A stretch of 64,000 bases of DNA from SB11 sp943370295 (GCA_943370295.1 CALRQL020000003.1:62001-126000), one strand, 5' to 3'; positions 52,195 to 61,951 are shown, numbered from the stretch's first letter. The notes: generated from the letters alone by a model not told the origin. Numbers and translations: made by a program.

Positions 52195-53653
52195 CGGTCA
52201 CCTCCGCTTCTACTTCTTCCGGTGCTTCTAAAAGGGGTAACGGTGTATCGGGTATCTTGCTTTCCAGTTCTGCCGGTGGCAATTGTGTAACCTTCTTATA
52301 TTTTCCTGATGTATAATACGGGCTTGTCCGCCCCAAAATAAGCGGGTTATTGGAAGAAATGATTAAGGTACGGTTTTTAGGCAGCCGCCTGATTTCGTCA
52401 ATGGTGACCAATGGTTTTGAGCGCTCAATCCCTTCCTTATCTTTATAAATATATTTTCCGCTCAGGGCCTCAATATCACGCATAACCTGCAAGTCCGTCT
52501 GTCCCGGTAGAAATATTTTCGTTACACAATTACTGTAGATATTTTTTGCCTCATCCCCGTAAAATGCGCTAAGCTGGTTGGGTGACTGAACACATAGAAT
52601 GTTACTGACCTTGTGCTTACGTGTATTGGCTATATAAATCGGCAGCCCCGGAATGTATAAACTGGAGCATTCTTCTAAAATAATAAACACATTTAAATCA
52701 TCCTTTTCGGGTAATTTACTGAGAATGTATCCGTAGAACTGCTCGAAAAATATAGAGTTGAGGGTTGATATAAATTTCTGTTCGGCAATACTATTCCGTA
52801 AAAATATAATCGTTGGTTTTTTTCTGAATTCCTCGAAATCTATATGGTCAACGGATGTAACCTTAGCTATCTCTGGAGACTCAAAGATTTGCAGGGCGGC
52901 TTTTGCCGATGCCACAATATTAAGAAGGGTCTTTTGCGGCATTGCGACAAGGCTTTTGTAATCCAGTATTAATTTTTTATCCTGTGTACGAATAATAAAT
53001 AAATCAATTTGCTTTGGCTGTGTTGCATACAGGTTTAAGAAAAATAATACCTGCCCCATGTGCCTGTATTGTTCTGGTTGATACAATGTTAACCGGATAA
53101 AACATCCAATTATATTCCGGCTTTGCAGTCCCCAAAATGGATCAGATGAGCCTTTATCAATCGTGGCCCGTACCAAGAGATCGGCGATTTTGTTAACATC
53201 CTGTAAATTCCAAATTCTCGAAAGGATATTGTAGCCTGAACTCTTTGCGCTGTCTGAAAAATTAATGACAATGATGTTAAAGAATAATTTCAAAAATCCT
53301 GAAAGTAGTTTGTAGACCTCGCCACTAGGGTCATTTATCAAAACTGAGGATTTTTTTAAATGAAATAATATCTTAATTAATAATCGAGAAGTCTTGCCGG
53401 AACCAGTAGGCCCAGCAATCATAAGGTTTTCAAAGGATGTGCGGATTGGTAACTTTCTGTTCCGTGAAATTAACAGCCCTTTATTATATCGTTTGGCGAT
53501 ATCTGTTTCTTTGCCAAAAGCAGCATTGTAGCCGCCTTTGGAAGTTAGTGCGTCCCAGAGGGAGTAGAGTGCATCGGCGATAATGTCCCAAAGGTACAAT
53601 AAGAGCAATCCAAGGGCATTACCCGTTTTTTTCAAAAGGGTTTCAAAATTCAT
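52178..53653 (-). CDS. VirD4/TraG-type coupling protein (T4CP)
   Basis: 491 residues. Walker A LMIAGPTGSGKTSRLLIK (~75-90) and SVLINDPSGEVYKLL; Walker B-like VFIILEECSSLYIPGLP with Glu-Glu in place of the usual Asp-Glu; then NILCVQSPNQLSAFYG, typical of the TraG/VirD4 family. The N-terminus has a hydrophobic stretch (LGLLLLYLWDIIADALYSL) that can anchor it. It delivers the relaxase-DNA complex to a mating pore, which must come from another element because no VirB set is seen here. Acidic C-terminal tail. Confidence 0.86.
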   Translation of the reverse strand: MNFETLLKKTGNALGLLLLYLWDIIADALYSLWDALTSKGGYNAAFGKETDIAKRYNKGLLISRNRKLPIRTSFENLMIAGPTGSGKTSRLLIKILFHLKKSSVLINDPSGEVYKLLSGFLKLFFNIIVINFSDSAKSSGYNILSRIWNLQDVNKIADLLVRATIDKGSSDPFWGLQSRNIIGCFIRLTLYQPEQYRHMGQVLFFLNLYATQPKQIDLFIIRTQDKKLILDYKSLVAMPQKTLLNIVASAKAALQIFESPEIAKVTSVDHIDFEEFRKKPTIIFLRNSIAEQKFISTLNSIFFEQFYGYILSKLPEKDDLNVFIILEECSSLYIPGLPIYIANTRKHKVSNILCVQSPNQLSAFYGDEAKNIYSNCVTKIFLPGQTDLQVMRDIEALSGKYIYKDKEGIERSKPLVTIDEIRRLPKNRTLIISSNNPLILGRTSPYYTSGKYKKVTQLPPAELESKIPDTPLPLLEAPEEVEAEVTDEDSK

Positions 53654-53675
53654 AAGATTATTTATTTAATGGTGA

Positions 53676-53804
53676 TTAGTGGTTTTTATGCTCCACTAAT
53701 GATTTGAGGATTTTTATGAGGTATAGATAGAGCGTTCCTGCATACTCAAGGCAATGAAGGATGGCAAAGAGGAGAAACTTAATGATGAAAATGATTATTC
53801 CCAT
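53676..53804 (-). CDS. Small membrane protein upstream of virD4
   Basis: 42 residues: MGIIIFIIKFLLFAILHCLE then YAGTLYLYLIKILKSLVEHK. One long hydrophobic helix. It starts 9 bases after the end of the lipoprotein gene and ends 22 bases before the VirD4 start, so it fills the gap in the operon. Could be a membrane partner of the coupling protein. Confidence 0.5.
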   Translation of the reverse strand: MGIIIFIIKFLLFAILHCLEYAGTLYLYLIKILKSLVEHKNH

Positions 53805-53813
53805 GACGTGCTG

Positions 53814-54524
53814 TTATTGAGCACTAACAATAACTTTTGCCCCTTTTTCTGAAAACCATTTGGTCAAAAACCTGCTAATGATACAGTACCGTGAATTGTC
53901 TTCACGGGTACCGGGCTTGTATATAAAATGTATGGTGATACCTTCTAAGTCGCTAATGGGTATTTGCTCTTCAACCTGTTTTTTGAATTCTTTAGGCATA
54001 CTCTCAATCATTTTAAGGGTGAGAGGGTCATAGAAGCTGAATGAAGAGTTCTCAAATAAATTTGAGTATACAAGAATATGTCTATCCCCTTTCTGTTCTG
54101 CTAATGCGTTCAGGTGGGTGATAAGGGGAACTAAAATGACCGAACGCCGCAAAGGTTGGAAACTTAAAGGGCGTAGTGTATCCAGCTTTTGGGTAAGCTC
54201 ATTGGTAAAGGCCTCTATATCCGATTGCCGTGCCGACTTGTTTCCCAACCACTTAGATTCCGATGGTATGGATAGGCTGTACTCAGGGCTTATATTCATA
54301 TCAGTTAATGTTGAGACAGTCACTGTTGCTGAAGTCCATATATCATCAGTAAACCCTGTGTACCCCATAATCTTTTTTACATCGGGATACACTACTAAAG
54401 GATCGGTTTGGTCTATCAGCACTATTATAGTGGTATCATAGGTTGCTGGTTCCGAGTCGGAGCAGCTTTGACAAAGCACTGCCAGCAGGGTTACGCAAAC
54501 CCTGAACAGAGATGGTTTTTTCAT
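53814..54524 (-). CDS. Lipoprotein of the mobilization operon
   Basis: 236 residues. Lipobox VLCQSCSDSEP, then a vWA-like start (TIIVLIDQTDPLVVYPDVKK) with conserved-looking strands RHILVYSNLFENSSFSFY and ITIHFIYKPGT. A metal-site DxSxS is not present (DQTDP instead). Located between the 378-residue-frame membrane protein and the small membrane gene; all are codirectional with virD4. Function unknown. Confidence 0.68.
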   Translation of the reverse strand: MKKPSLFRVCVTLLAVLCQSCSDSEPATYDTTIIVLIDQTDPLVVYPDVKKIMGYTGFTDDIWTSATVTVSTLTDMNISPEYSLSIPSESKWLGNKSARQSDIEAFTNELTQKLDTLRPLSFQPLRRSVILVPLITHLNALAEQKGDRHILVYSNLFENSSFSFYDPLTLKMIESMPKEFKKQVEEQIPISDLEGITIHFIYKPGTREDNSRYCIISRFLTKWFSEKGAKVIVSAQ

Positions 54525-54529
54525 GGTAT

Positions 54530-55588
54530 TTATTGGTTATTGGTGAAGAGAAAGTATTGTTTGAATGCGAAAGGATATGGTTTTCCAAAGCAATCGGGCT
54601 GGCCACCGTCACTGCGGTAGCGGATATTGATTGTTTGCATTTCATAATAGGCTTTTTCAGCGGCCACTATGGTTTGCTGCTCCAGCATTCTCCCATATTC
54701 GATGATGGCTGCACTGCTGGTGCGCAGACTGGTATTATCTTCTTTGAGTTTTGTGATGGCTTGTTCGGTAGCCTGTATCTCTGCTTCTATGCTATCTTTT
54801 TCTGCTTTGATTACTGCATAGCGATCACAGGCTTCTTTATCTTCCTTCGAGGGGAAATTCCTCCAGGCTATCATAACCGCTACGCCCATTAGTATGGTTG
54901 ACAGTACCGTAAACGGTACTGGGCCGTGGGTAGCTGAGCCTTCTTCCGCATTCATAAAGGCGGCCCTCGCTACACCCATGTAAAAGAACCAAAGTACTGT
55001 GGCTATGGAAAGGGCTATTATAATGGCTCTTTTTTGCAGTATGGTCTTTCCCAGTGCTATTAAATACCGGGCGGTGTGTGCATATATACCGAATGCGGCG
55101 GCAAATATGAGAGAAAACAGCAAGGCTTCGATGTGCGATACTCCCAGCCACCACTCGAATACCTGTCGGATAAATAAGGCATCGGCAAGGGCCAGTACCG
55201 CTATGGCTGCCAGTGCTGCACGGATGTAGTACTTTTTTGGTACGGGTGTAGCAGCAAGCCTGTTTTCAATGGGAATGCGTTTAGCCTTCTGGTCGGCCAG
55301 TACATTGTTTAGCCGTTGTGTTTCAAGTGCAGTTTGTTCTCCGTTTTCCTGCACGGTGAATTTGGTGCCTTCTGCTTGCAGGACGGTATTAATATGGTCG
55401 AGGATCATCTGGTAGTCCAGATGGTGGGGATGAAACAGGATATCCACACTGCCTCCGGCAAGGGGTGGTTGGTTTGTACTGCCCTCTGTCTGGGCGGCAA
55501 TGTGGACTTTGGCGGCAGCTTCACGGATGGCATTTTTGATGTGTGCATCCAGTGCCACGTTGGTGTACGGGGTGTAATGGGTGAGCAT
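54530..55588 (-). CDS. Multi-pass membrane protein of the mobilization operon
   Basis: About 352 residues from the ATG at 55588 (MLTHYTPYTNVALDAHIKNA). The first ~120 residues are soluble, followed by four membrane helices (AALAAIAVLALADALFI, ALLFSLIFAAAFGIYAHTA, AIIIALSIATVLWFFYMGVA, PFTVLSTILMGVAVMIAW), a coiled coil (~245-310) and a short tail. No family recognised. Six bases before the lipoprotein gene, so likely an envelope component made with it. Confidence 0.7.
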   Translation of the reverse strand: MLTHYTPYTNVALDAHIKNAIREAAAKVHIAAQTEGSTNQPPLAGGSVDILFHPHHLDYQMILDHINTVLQAEGTKFTVQENGEQTALETQRLNNVLADQKAKRIPIENRLAATPVPKKYYIRAALAAIAVLALADALFIRQVFEWWLGVSHIEALLFSLIFAAAFGIYAHTARYLIALGKTILQKRAIIIALSIATVLWFFYMGVARAAFMNAEEGSATHGPVPFTVLSTILMGVAVMIAWRNFPSKEDKEACDRYAVIKAEKDSIEAEIQATEQAITKLKEDNTSLRTSSAAIIEYGRMLEQQTIVAAEKAYYEMQTINIRYRSDGGQPDCFGKPYPFAFKQYFLFTNNQ

Positions 55589-55669
55589 AGTTTTAGATTT
55601 AAAATTGAAAAAATGGATAAAAGAATTACCCTGCGTTTCTTCCCAACAGGGTAATCGGGTTGGCATTTG

Positions 55670-56215
55670 TTAGGCGTTGTCTGAAATGGTGGTCAATTGG
55701 GCAATTGAGTCCTGGATTTGGTCGAGAAATTGAAAGCCGGATTCATAATCGGGATAGGTCTGCAATAATTCAAACATCATTTTTTCTGCTGTTTCAAAAT
55801 TTTCGATGGCTCTTTCAATGCTACCTATGTTTTGATATGTAATTCCTAAATACCAGTAAATTACCGCCATTGTCTTGGTGTGCGACGGTTTGTACAATTG
55901 TTGGACTTTGGCTTTTTCAATAAATCCTTGCGCAGAGTGATTAAGATCAACAAACTCATCAATGGCATTTGCATTGGCAGCTTTTTGTGCCTTGTACCGT
56001 AGCAGGTACTTTTCACTAAACAGCAATCCGGGGAAGTTGTCTGAAGCTTTAAATACTGAATGGGTCCATTGGAGATAGAACAGTACTTGCGAGAGGGTAA
56101 CAAAACCGGCATTGTATCCGGTAAGTACTGCATGAATAGAATTGAAGATAAACGACGCGAACCGCACCTTTTTACCGGGTGCTTTTGTACCGCTGGAAAA
56201 GTTTAATGGTTTCAT
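55670..56215 (-). CDS. Hypothetical helical (TPR-like) protein
   Basis: About 181 residues from the ATG at 56215 (MKPLNFSSGTKAPGKKV). Helix pairs near the C-terminus fit a TPR (AVIYWYLGITYQNIGSIERA, IENFETAEKMMFELLQ). No signal peptide. First gene of the codirectional mobilization block; role unknown. Confidence 0.6.
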   Translation of the reverse strand: MKPLNFSSGTKAPGKKVRFASFIFNSIHAVLTGYNAGFVTLSQVLFYLQWTHSVFKASDNFPGLLFSEKYLLRYKAQKAANANAIDEFVDLNHSAQGFIEKAKVQQLYKPSHTKTMAVIYWYLGITYQNIGSIERAIENFETAEKMMFELLQTYPDYESGFQFLDQIQDSIAQLTTISDNA

Positions 56216-56456
56216 TTTTAGTTTTCTTTTGTGGTGATACAAAGTTGAAACCACTGTAAAAATTGATTCCAATAGAGGAATAAAATCGGAAAACTCCGGC
56301 GGAAAGAAATCGGAAAGAAACTAACGTCCCCTTGACAAATAATAAATGTTAGTATATGATTAAGTCATCTCCCTTAAAAGTTGCTATCTGTGTTTTCTTT
56401 TGTGGTAAAAATTAAATACTCGCAACAAGGGATAACCCCGGCAATATTGCTGGGGT

Positions 56457-57434
56457 TTATTTTATAAGGCCGTGGTCTTTCAAGATCTGTAGTTGCTTCA
56501 ATATCTCAATAGCCTCCTCATATATGCTGCGTTTATGGTAAACCTGTTGCAAAATTTGTGTTTTGTGCTGGACGAACTCTTTGAACTCCTGCAAGAGATG
56601 AATATTTGTATCAAAGAATATAGGATTATAAATAAATCCACTCACTTCGGCATGATTTAACAATCGTTTCGTATGAGCCATTGAATCCGCGTTAATTAGA
56701 TATAACCGTAATCTGTTTGTTTCATTATCCAGTACCAGCAATATTCCGGTCTTATAATTATATGCGAGGCATATTATCTTCTCACGGCAGAAAAGTGGCC
56801 TGCAAGGTTGCGGCCATGAGGTTTTCCGTGTCTCTTTCGTATAGATTGACTCGTAAAATTCATGATACTGTTCAATATCGTAGCAATTCCCTTTCGGTAT
56901 ATCCAATCGTATTGAATCACTTTCGCACGTAAGCCCTTTTAATTCTTCAGGTATTCGTTTTTTGTCCAAATAGTCTATTGCGTCATGCAATATATTCTCT
57001 AAGTAATATGTACCCGAGTCTGGCAAGTCGCCTGTGATAAGTCCTTTTCCTTTAAATGTATAACAATTTGAAGGAAGATATTGACCTACAAAATCAAGGC
57101 CTTCGCTGCCTTTATCTTTTGAATAAAACAGCCAATACTTATCCGTAAAAACAAACATTTCTTTGGCTAATAATGTGAAGATTTCTTTGGGCGAACTGAG
57201 TTTTCCATTCCCAAACTTCAATTCCCAGTCCACAACATATATGTCGGATGGGTACTTATTCAACAAATCTACATACTCTTTAAAATGGGTTGCGCTTTCA
57301 TTAAGGTCAGGGTTCGGTGTATCGCGGATTACTTGTATGTTTTCATTTAAAGTTACTCCCACATATTTGCTTACTTTAGTAGCGACAGCAGTATAGCTGA
57401 TTTCGTCATCTTCAATAATAGCAACTGTATACAT
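56457..57434 (-). CDS. Response-regulator-like protein with atypical output domain
   Basis: 325 residues. N-terminal receiver-like domain with acidic pair in VAIIEDDEISYTAVATKV and a phospho-acceptor-type Asp in DIYVVDWELKFGNGKL. The C-terminal part (IICLAYNYKTGILLVLD, RLRLYLINADSMAHTKRLL, GFIYNPIFF) looks like a degenerate LytTR domain lacking the usual R-x-H-x-S-x-I-V-N signature. One-base overlap (TAATG) with the kinase-like gene, so made with it. Given the missing kinase histidine, signalling may not use phosphotransfer. Confidence 0.62.
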   Translation of the reverse strand: MYTVAIIEDDEISYTAVATKVSKYVGVTLNENIQVIRDTPNPDLNESATHFKEYVDLLNKYPSDIYVVDWELKFGNGKLSSPKEIFTLLAKEMFVFTDKYWLFYSKDKGSEGLDFVGQYLPSNCYTFKGKGLITGDLPDSGTYYLENILHDAIDYLDKKRIPEELKGLTCESDSIRLDIPKGNCYDIEQYHEFYESIYTKETRKTSWPQPCRPLFCREKIICLAYNYKTGILLVLDNETNRLRLYLINADSMAHTKRLLNHAEVSGFIYNPIFFDTNIHLLQEFKEFVQHKTQILQQVYHKRSIYEEAIEILKQLQILKDHGLIK

Positions 57435-59908
57435 TAGTTTATAGTATTAAAAGTATAGCTTAGAATAAATTTATCGTTTTCAATAACTGGAGTTAGGCTG
57501 TACTCTTCGTCTTCATTCCAGGCTCCAAGAATTTTTTCCATATAATCCATCCCTGAGCCTTTTTCCAAATTAATCGGCTCTTTACATCCGATATTATTTG
57601 TGACTTTCATCTGAAAGGTGCTTTCAGATTGTGTTAGTTTTATTTCAATTCTATCTGATTCACCAATACATCCATGTTTAAATGCGTTTTGTACTGCATT
57701 AAACAAAACATAGGTAGGCATATTTGATACCGCAAAATCTTTGTAATTACACCAAATTAACTTACTTGGTTTAAATGTACTGTCTTGACGCCAGTGTGCA
57801 AGATTTACATATTTACAAACTAGGTTATATTCTTCTTCATAAGTTATTTTGTCTTGTCGGTAATAGTCATAAAAACCTCTGAGAAGGTTTGAAAGTGTAT
57901 GGAAAATGCTATACATATTAGGGTCAACTTTATCCATTTTTTTTGAAAATCGAAGCAGCACTTTATTAATACATTGCGGCCCTAAGTGTGCCATTTGATA
58001 CATAGTTTGTGCTGCTATTCTTTCGCGTGCTTCTGATTGTTCCGCTCGTATAGCTTGTGAATTTGCTTTCTTTTTTGCCTTTCTCGCCCTTCTCCATTGC
58101 ATAATTGCAATGTATAAACTCAACACAATTGTAAATAAAACGATAAGTCCTATTAATAAGATGTTATTTTTCTTAATTATTATCTTGTCCTTATTATATA
58201 TTTGAAATGCTAAATCATAAAGTTGAGGAACATAAAAGCTTAAACGTGCATTTGAAATATAATATTCAAACACCTCTTGCTCATACCTTAGTAGTTGTCG
58301 TATTGAGTCGGCCCTAACTGTCAATAAATATGCTTCTTTAAAATTTCCTATGGAGGCCTGATAGTCGGATAAGTTTAAAGCGAATTGCATCCAATATACC
58401 CAATGATGAACGTCATGTGAACTATCAATATTTAAATAATAAAAATCAATGTTTTTAATTTTTTCAAAATGTTCCGATTTCCATAACCGTAAATCTTCTG
58501 GCATATAAAAAGAAAAGTGGTCATACTCTTTCCTGTCGCTTCCTATAGACATCAATAGGTTCTTAGCTTTTTCATATTCACCCATATTCCTATATATGGA
58601 TGCAACATTTTTATATTCATCGGGCAATAGCAGTTTATCATTATTATTTTTCGATTGGATATGAATCGAGATACTTTTGTAAACATATTTTAATTCTTTT
58701 TCATAATCCATTTGATTTTTAAAATATGAACTATACACTCTAAATAGAGTAGCCTCAATTTCTGTATCTTTGCAATAAGGGTAAATTTCTTTCTTTTGAA
58801 AATATCTATTCAGGCAATTTAAATATAGTGATGTCCGAAGTTGTACATCAATTGGCACGTTCATATTATAGAATTGATACAGACGGCCTTTGGAAACTTC
58901 AACATTTGCGGCTAACAGAATGAGCTTAAACGAATCTATTATTGTGATTTTATTGTCATAAAACCTTGACGTTGGATTAATCTCTTCATAAGAATTATAT
59001 TTGAAAAAGGTATGTTCATTCTCAGAGAGGTAGAATGTCTTAATTATTATTAGTGTATTTATATAACTTGAGTTCTCCTCAGGAGCCCAATTCAAAAATC
59101 CCTCTGCCTGACAAAAATAACCGTATACACTGTTTCTTTCATCTCGCTGGTGTTGTGTTGCAAGAATTTTACCACACGCCAATAGCCATGTAGCTTTTTC
59201 AATCGGGGTAAATTCTGCATTGTAACAAGTATTTGACAGCTCAATAACACTGTTTTTAATATCGTATATAGGAGCCCTAATTTGATATAATTTTACAGCT
59301 AGGTCAAATAAAAGCCTTGCCTTAATTCTTTGTGATTTGAGTAAATTTAATTCGTCTTTAATTAGTGCTAAATTTGTCTCAAACGAATTTCCCTTTTCAT
59401 CTTTAAGCAAACTTAAAGTATTTATCGTACGGCCAAGGGCGTGATTATTTTGATTTTGCAGTGCCGAGTTAACGATAAAATCGGGTCTTTCATCCCAAAT
59501 CTGCTCATATGCCGGCTTCGGTGGAAGTCTATCTAGATATTCCTTTGTAAATGGACATTGTATAATTTCAGTCTGAGAATCAATTCCTAGTTTTCGATAA
59601 TTTTCAATAATTAGGTTTTTGTTCAAATCTTCTATCACGTCAATTTTATTAAATCTGAAAAAGAACTTACCGTATTGCTCAATCAAATAGGTCACGGTAA
59701 TATCAGGTAATAATAAGTCCATAGAATTAACCCATGAACTAGCTGAATCGCGTGAAGGGTTTGTTCCATAGAACTTTTCCCAATCGTATTCAATTGAATT
59801 TTCAGTTTCACTAATCAACATTTTAGGTTTTTCTTGGCTAAAAACGCTATTGAAGCAACTTAAGAATAAAAGTGGCGGAACGGCCACGAGGCGAGTTGAT
59901 AGTTTCAT
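57434..59908 (-). CDS. LytS-type sensor kinase homologue lacking the H-box histidine
   Basis: About 824 residues from the ATG at 59908 (MKLSTRLVAVPPLLFLSC, signal peptide); an upstream TTG at 59929 is unlikely. The periplasmic ~580 residues are helical (TPR-like: EYKNVASIYRNMGEYEKAKN). One membrane helix (NNILLIGLIVLFTIVLSLYI), a coiled-coil linker, then a His_kinase domain in which the expected MNPHFIFN is HLGPQCINK: the phospho-acceptor His is Gln. The ATP N-box is kept (LFNAVQNAFKHGCIGESDRI) and a G-box GSGMDY remains. Coupled to the response-regulator-like gene. Probably a pseudokinase sensor. Confidence 0.8.
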   Translation of the reverse strand: MKLSTRLVAVPPLLFLSCFNSVFSQEKPKMLISETENSIEYDWEKFYGTNPSRDSASSWVNSMDLLLPDITVTYLIEQYGKFFFRFNKIDVIEDLNKNLIIENYRKLGIDSQTEIIQCPFTKEYLDRLPPKPAYEQIWDERPDFIVNSALQNQNNHALGRTINTLSLLKDEKGNSFETNLALIKDELNLLKSQRIKARLLFDLAVKLYQIRAPIYDIKNSVIELSNTCYNAEFTPIEKATWLLACGKILATQHQRDERNSVYGYFCQAEGFLNWAPEENSSYINTLIIIKTFYLSENEHTFFKYNSYEEINPTSRFYDNKITIIDSFKLILLAANVEVSKGRLYQFYNMNVPIDVQLRTSLYLNCLNRYFQKKEIYPYCKDTEIEATLFRVYSSYFKNQMDYEKELKYVYKSISIHIQSKNNNDKLLLPDEYKNVASIYRNMGEYEKAKNLLMSIGSDRKEYDHFSFYMPEDLRLWKSEHFEKIKNIDFYYLNIDSSHDVHHWVYWMQFALNLSDYQASIGNFKEAYLLTVRADSIRQLLRYEQEVFEYYISNARLSFYVPQLYDLAFQIYNKDKIIIKKNNILLIGLIVLFTIVLSLYIAIMQWRRARKAKKKANSQAIRAEQSEARERIAAQTMYQMAHLGPQCINKVLLRFSKKMDKVDPNMYSIFHTLSNLLRGFYDYYRQDKITYEEEYNLVCKYVNLAHWRQDSTFKPSKLIWCNYKDFAVSNMPTYVLFNAVQNAFKHGCIGESDRIEIKLTQSESTFQMKVTNNIGCKEPINLEKGSGMDYMEKILGAWNEDEEYSLTPVIENDKFILSYTFNTIN

Positions 59909-60141
59909 TTTCAATCCTTTATTGTTCAAACCTATGAATTTTTTGGTTAAACATTAGAACGGTACTGCCAATTTGACTTGAACATCCATGCGGTATTTTA
60001 ATTGTTTAAGTAATTTTGCTGTAACATCATTTTCCAATCAACACAGCATCGCCTTTTTGTTAGACAGCCTGTAATCACAGGCATTTTCCCCTTTAATCTT
60101 TCTTCACTTTTCTTTGGTTTAACCCTCTTAATTTCATACCT

Positions 60142-60288
60142 TTGGGTAAGCGTAAGCCACATACAGCAAAGCATTCCGCCGATTGTTCAGATGCCGCAAA
60201 CGAGCTTCTGTACAAGCTGGCATACCTTGCCTATTTGGCATATAAAAACAAAGTAAAAAAGGATCAGGAAAATAATTCAGGTAAGTAA
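60142..60288 (+). CDS. Small gene coupled to the island serine recombinase
   Basis: 48 residues from TTG at 60142 (MGKRKPHTAKHSADCSDAAN, then ELLYKLAYLAYLAYKNKVKK). The stop overlaps the recombinase ATG (TAATG, 60286-60290), which supports real, coupled translation. Basic N-terminus and an amphipathic helix suggest DNA or protein binding, perhaps a recombination accessory factor. The open frame extends upstream without an ATG. Confidence 0.5.
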   Translation: MGKRKPHTAKHSADCSDAANELLYKLAYLAYLAYKNKVKKDQENNSGK

Positions 60289-61838
60289 TGGAAAAGGTTA
60301 TTATTTATACTCGTGTCAGCACTGATGAGCAAAGTTTGGGGTACAGTTTGCGTGACCAAAAGGATAAGCTGGATAGCTATTGTACCAACAAGCAGTATTC
60401 AACTATTGCCCATTATGAGGATGACCATTCGGCCAAAACATTTGATCGTCCGGCATTTCAGAAACTGTTTTCTTTTATCAAGAAAAATAAGGGCCTCGTT
60501 TCCAAATTAGTATTTGCGAGGTGGGACAGGTTCAGCCGCAATATTACCGATGCCTTATTGATGATACGTGAACTTTCTAAGTTGGGTATAGAGTGTGAAG
60601 CTGCCGACCAACCGCTTGATTTAACAATACCGGAAAACAAGCTCCTTCTCACGATATATTTAAGTGCGCCCGAAGTCGAAAATGACAGAAGATCGCTGAA
60701 TACCATAAATGGTACACGAAGGGCTATGAAAGAAGGGCGGTGGTGTAATGCTGCGCCTTTTGGGTACCGCTATACGCGGGATGAACGCAATAAGCCTCTC
60801 TTAATTCCAAACGGTGCCAAGGCTGACCTTATCCGCGAAGCGTTTGAGTTATATGCCACCGGCCAGTACACCAAAGAAGAGGTGCGCCGGATGCTTAAGC
60901 CTAAAGGTATGACGCTTCAAAACGCTCACTTTTCAAACATTTTTCATAACCATTTATATATAGGTAAAATTGTAGTAAAGGAATATAAGAATGAACCTGA
61001 ACAACTGGTTAGTGCTGTGCATGAACCGTTAGTTTCGGAAGCGGTATTTAATAACGTCCAACGTATCGCTGCCGGAAAGAAGGCTCTCTTTTCAAAACCT
61101 AATACTGTTACCGATGATTTGCCGCTTCGCGGCTTTTTACAATGTCCTGTATGCGGTGGCAATTTAACCGGAAGTGCGTCCCGAAGCCGGAACAAAACCC
61201 GCCATTATTACTATCACTGTCAACCACCTTGCAAAACACGGTTTCGTGCCGACAAAGCAAATGATGCCTTTGAAGCCTGGCTGGTCAGTATTTCAATACT
61301 GCCTGAGCGGGCTGACAGGTACTTGCAATTTTTTGAAATGGTTTCCAAACAGCATGAGGGTGATCGAAAAAAAGAAGTGGAGCGTGTTGATGCGGAACTT
61401 TTAAAAATATCGGAGTTATTGCTTAAGGTGGACAAAATGTTTGTTGCCGAAACGCTTGACCTGGATTCATATAAACGTTTAAAGGATGCGTACCTATTGG
61501 ACAGGATAAAACTGGAACAGGAAAAAGAAGTGTTGAAGGATGTAACTCAGGAAACGATCAAGCAAATGGAGTTTGCATTCTCAATTCTGTCAAACCTGCA
61601 CCATCTCTATGTAAACTCCAGCCTTGAAGAAAAACGCTCCCTCGTTGGTTCGATACTTTTAGGAAAACTTATTTTTGAAGATGGGAAATATCGAACCACG
61701 GAATCTAATCCGTTGCTTGATGAAGTATTCAATATTGACGGACATCTTGAAGGGTTGGAAATAGAAATGGCCCCCAATTCTGGGAGCCATCATGCTTCGG
61801 TAGCCTCGACAGGAATCGAACCTGTATCAAAAGTTTAG
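60288..61838 (+). CDS. Large serine recombinase, island integrase
   Basis: 516 residues. Resolvase domain with Ser nucleophile in IIYTRVSTDEQSLGYSL and FARWDRFSRNITDALLMIRE; Recombinase domain (GRWCNAAPFGYRYTRDERNK); zinc ribbon (LQCPVCGGNLTGS ... HCQPPCKTRF); coiled coil ~360-430. The last residues (VASTGIEPVSKV) are read from the 3' part of the tRNA-Arg gene on the other strand, so the gene was completed by integration at that tRNA. It is the best candidate for the enzyme that moves the whole ~42-kb island. Confidence 0.92.
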   Translation: MEKVIIYTRVSTDEQSLGYSLRDQKDKLDSYCTNKQYSTIAHYEDDHSAKTFDRPAFQKLFSFIKKNKGLVSKLVFARWDRFSRNITDALLMIRELSKLGIECEAADQPLDLTIPENKLLLTIYLSAPEVENDRRSLNTINGTRRAMKEGRWCNAAPFGYRYTRDERNKPLLIPNGAKADLIREAFELYATGQYTKEEVRRMLKPKGMTLQNAHFSNIFHNHLYIGKIVVKEYKNEPEQLVSAVHEPLVSEAVFNNVQRIAAGKKALFSKPNTVTDDLPLRGFLQCPVCGGNLTGSASRSRNKTRHYYYHCQPPCKTRFRADKANDAFEAWLVSISILPERADRYLQFFEMVSKQHEGDRKKEVERVDAELLKISELLLKVDKMFVAETLDLDSYKRLKDAYLLDRIKLEQEKEVLKDVTQETIKQMEFAFSILSNLHHLYVNSSLEEKRSLVGSILLGKLIFEDGKYRTTESNPLLDEVFNIDGHLEGLEIEMAPNSGSHHASVASTGIEPVSKV

Positions 61839-61872
61839 GAAACTTCTATTCTATCCATTGAACTACGAGGCC
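61801..61872 (-). tRNA. tRNA-Arg (anticodon CCT)
   Basis: A complete cloverleaf read on the minus strand. Acceptor GGCCTCG pairs with CGAGGCT (first pair G-U). D-arm GTTC/GAAT, anticodon arm GAAGT-TTCCTAA-ACTTT giving anticodon CCT, T-arm ACAGG-TTCGATT-CCTGT. 72 bases, CCA not encoded. Its 3' half overlaps the recombinase gene end (to 61838) and is the likely attachment site; the copy is intact. Confidence 0.9.
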
Positions 61873-61951
61873 AAAGGGCTGCAAAAATACAAAAACAAAA
61901 CAAATAGCGCAATGCTTTTGAAATAGACACAAAGCCCTTGTTAATAAATAG

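Noticed and set aside
27827..53653. Complete type IV secretion system
   Set aside because: Only a VirD4-type and a HerA-like ATPase, relaxase and MobC-like genes are present; no VirB-type pore genes, so a self-transmissible element is not supported.
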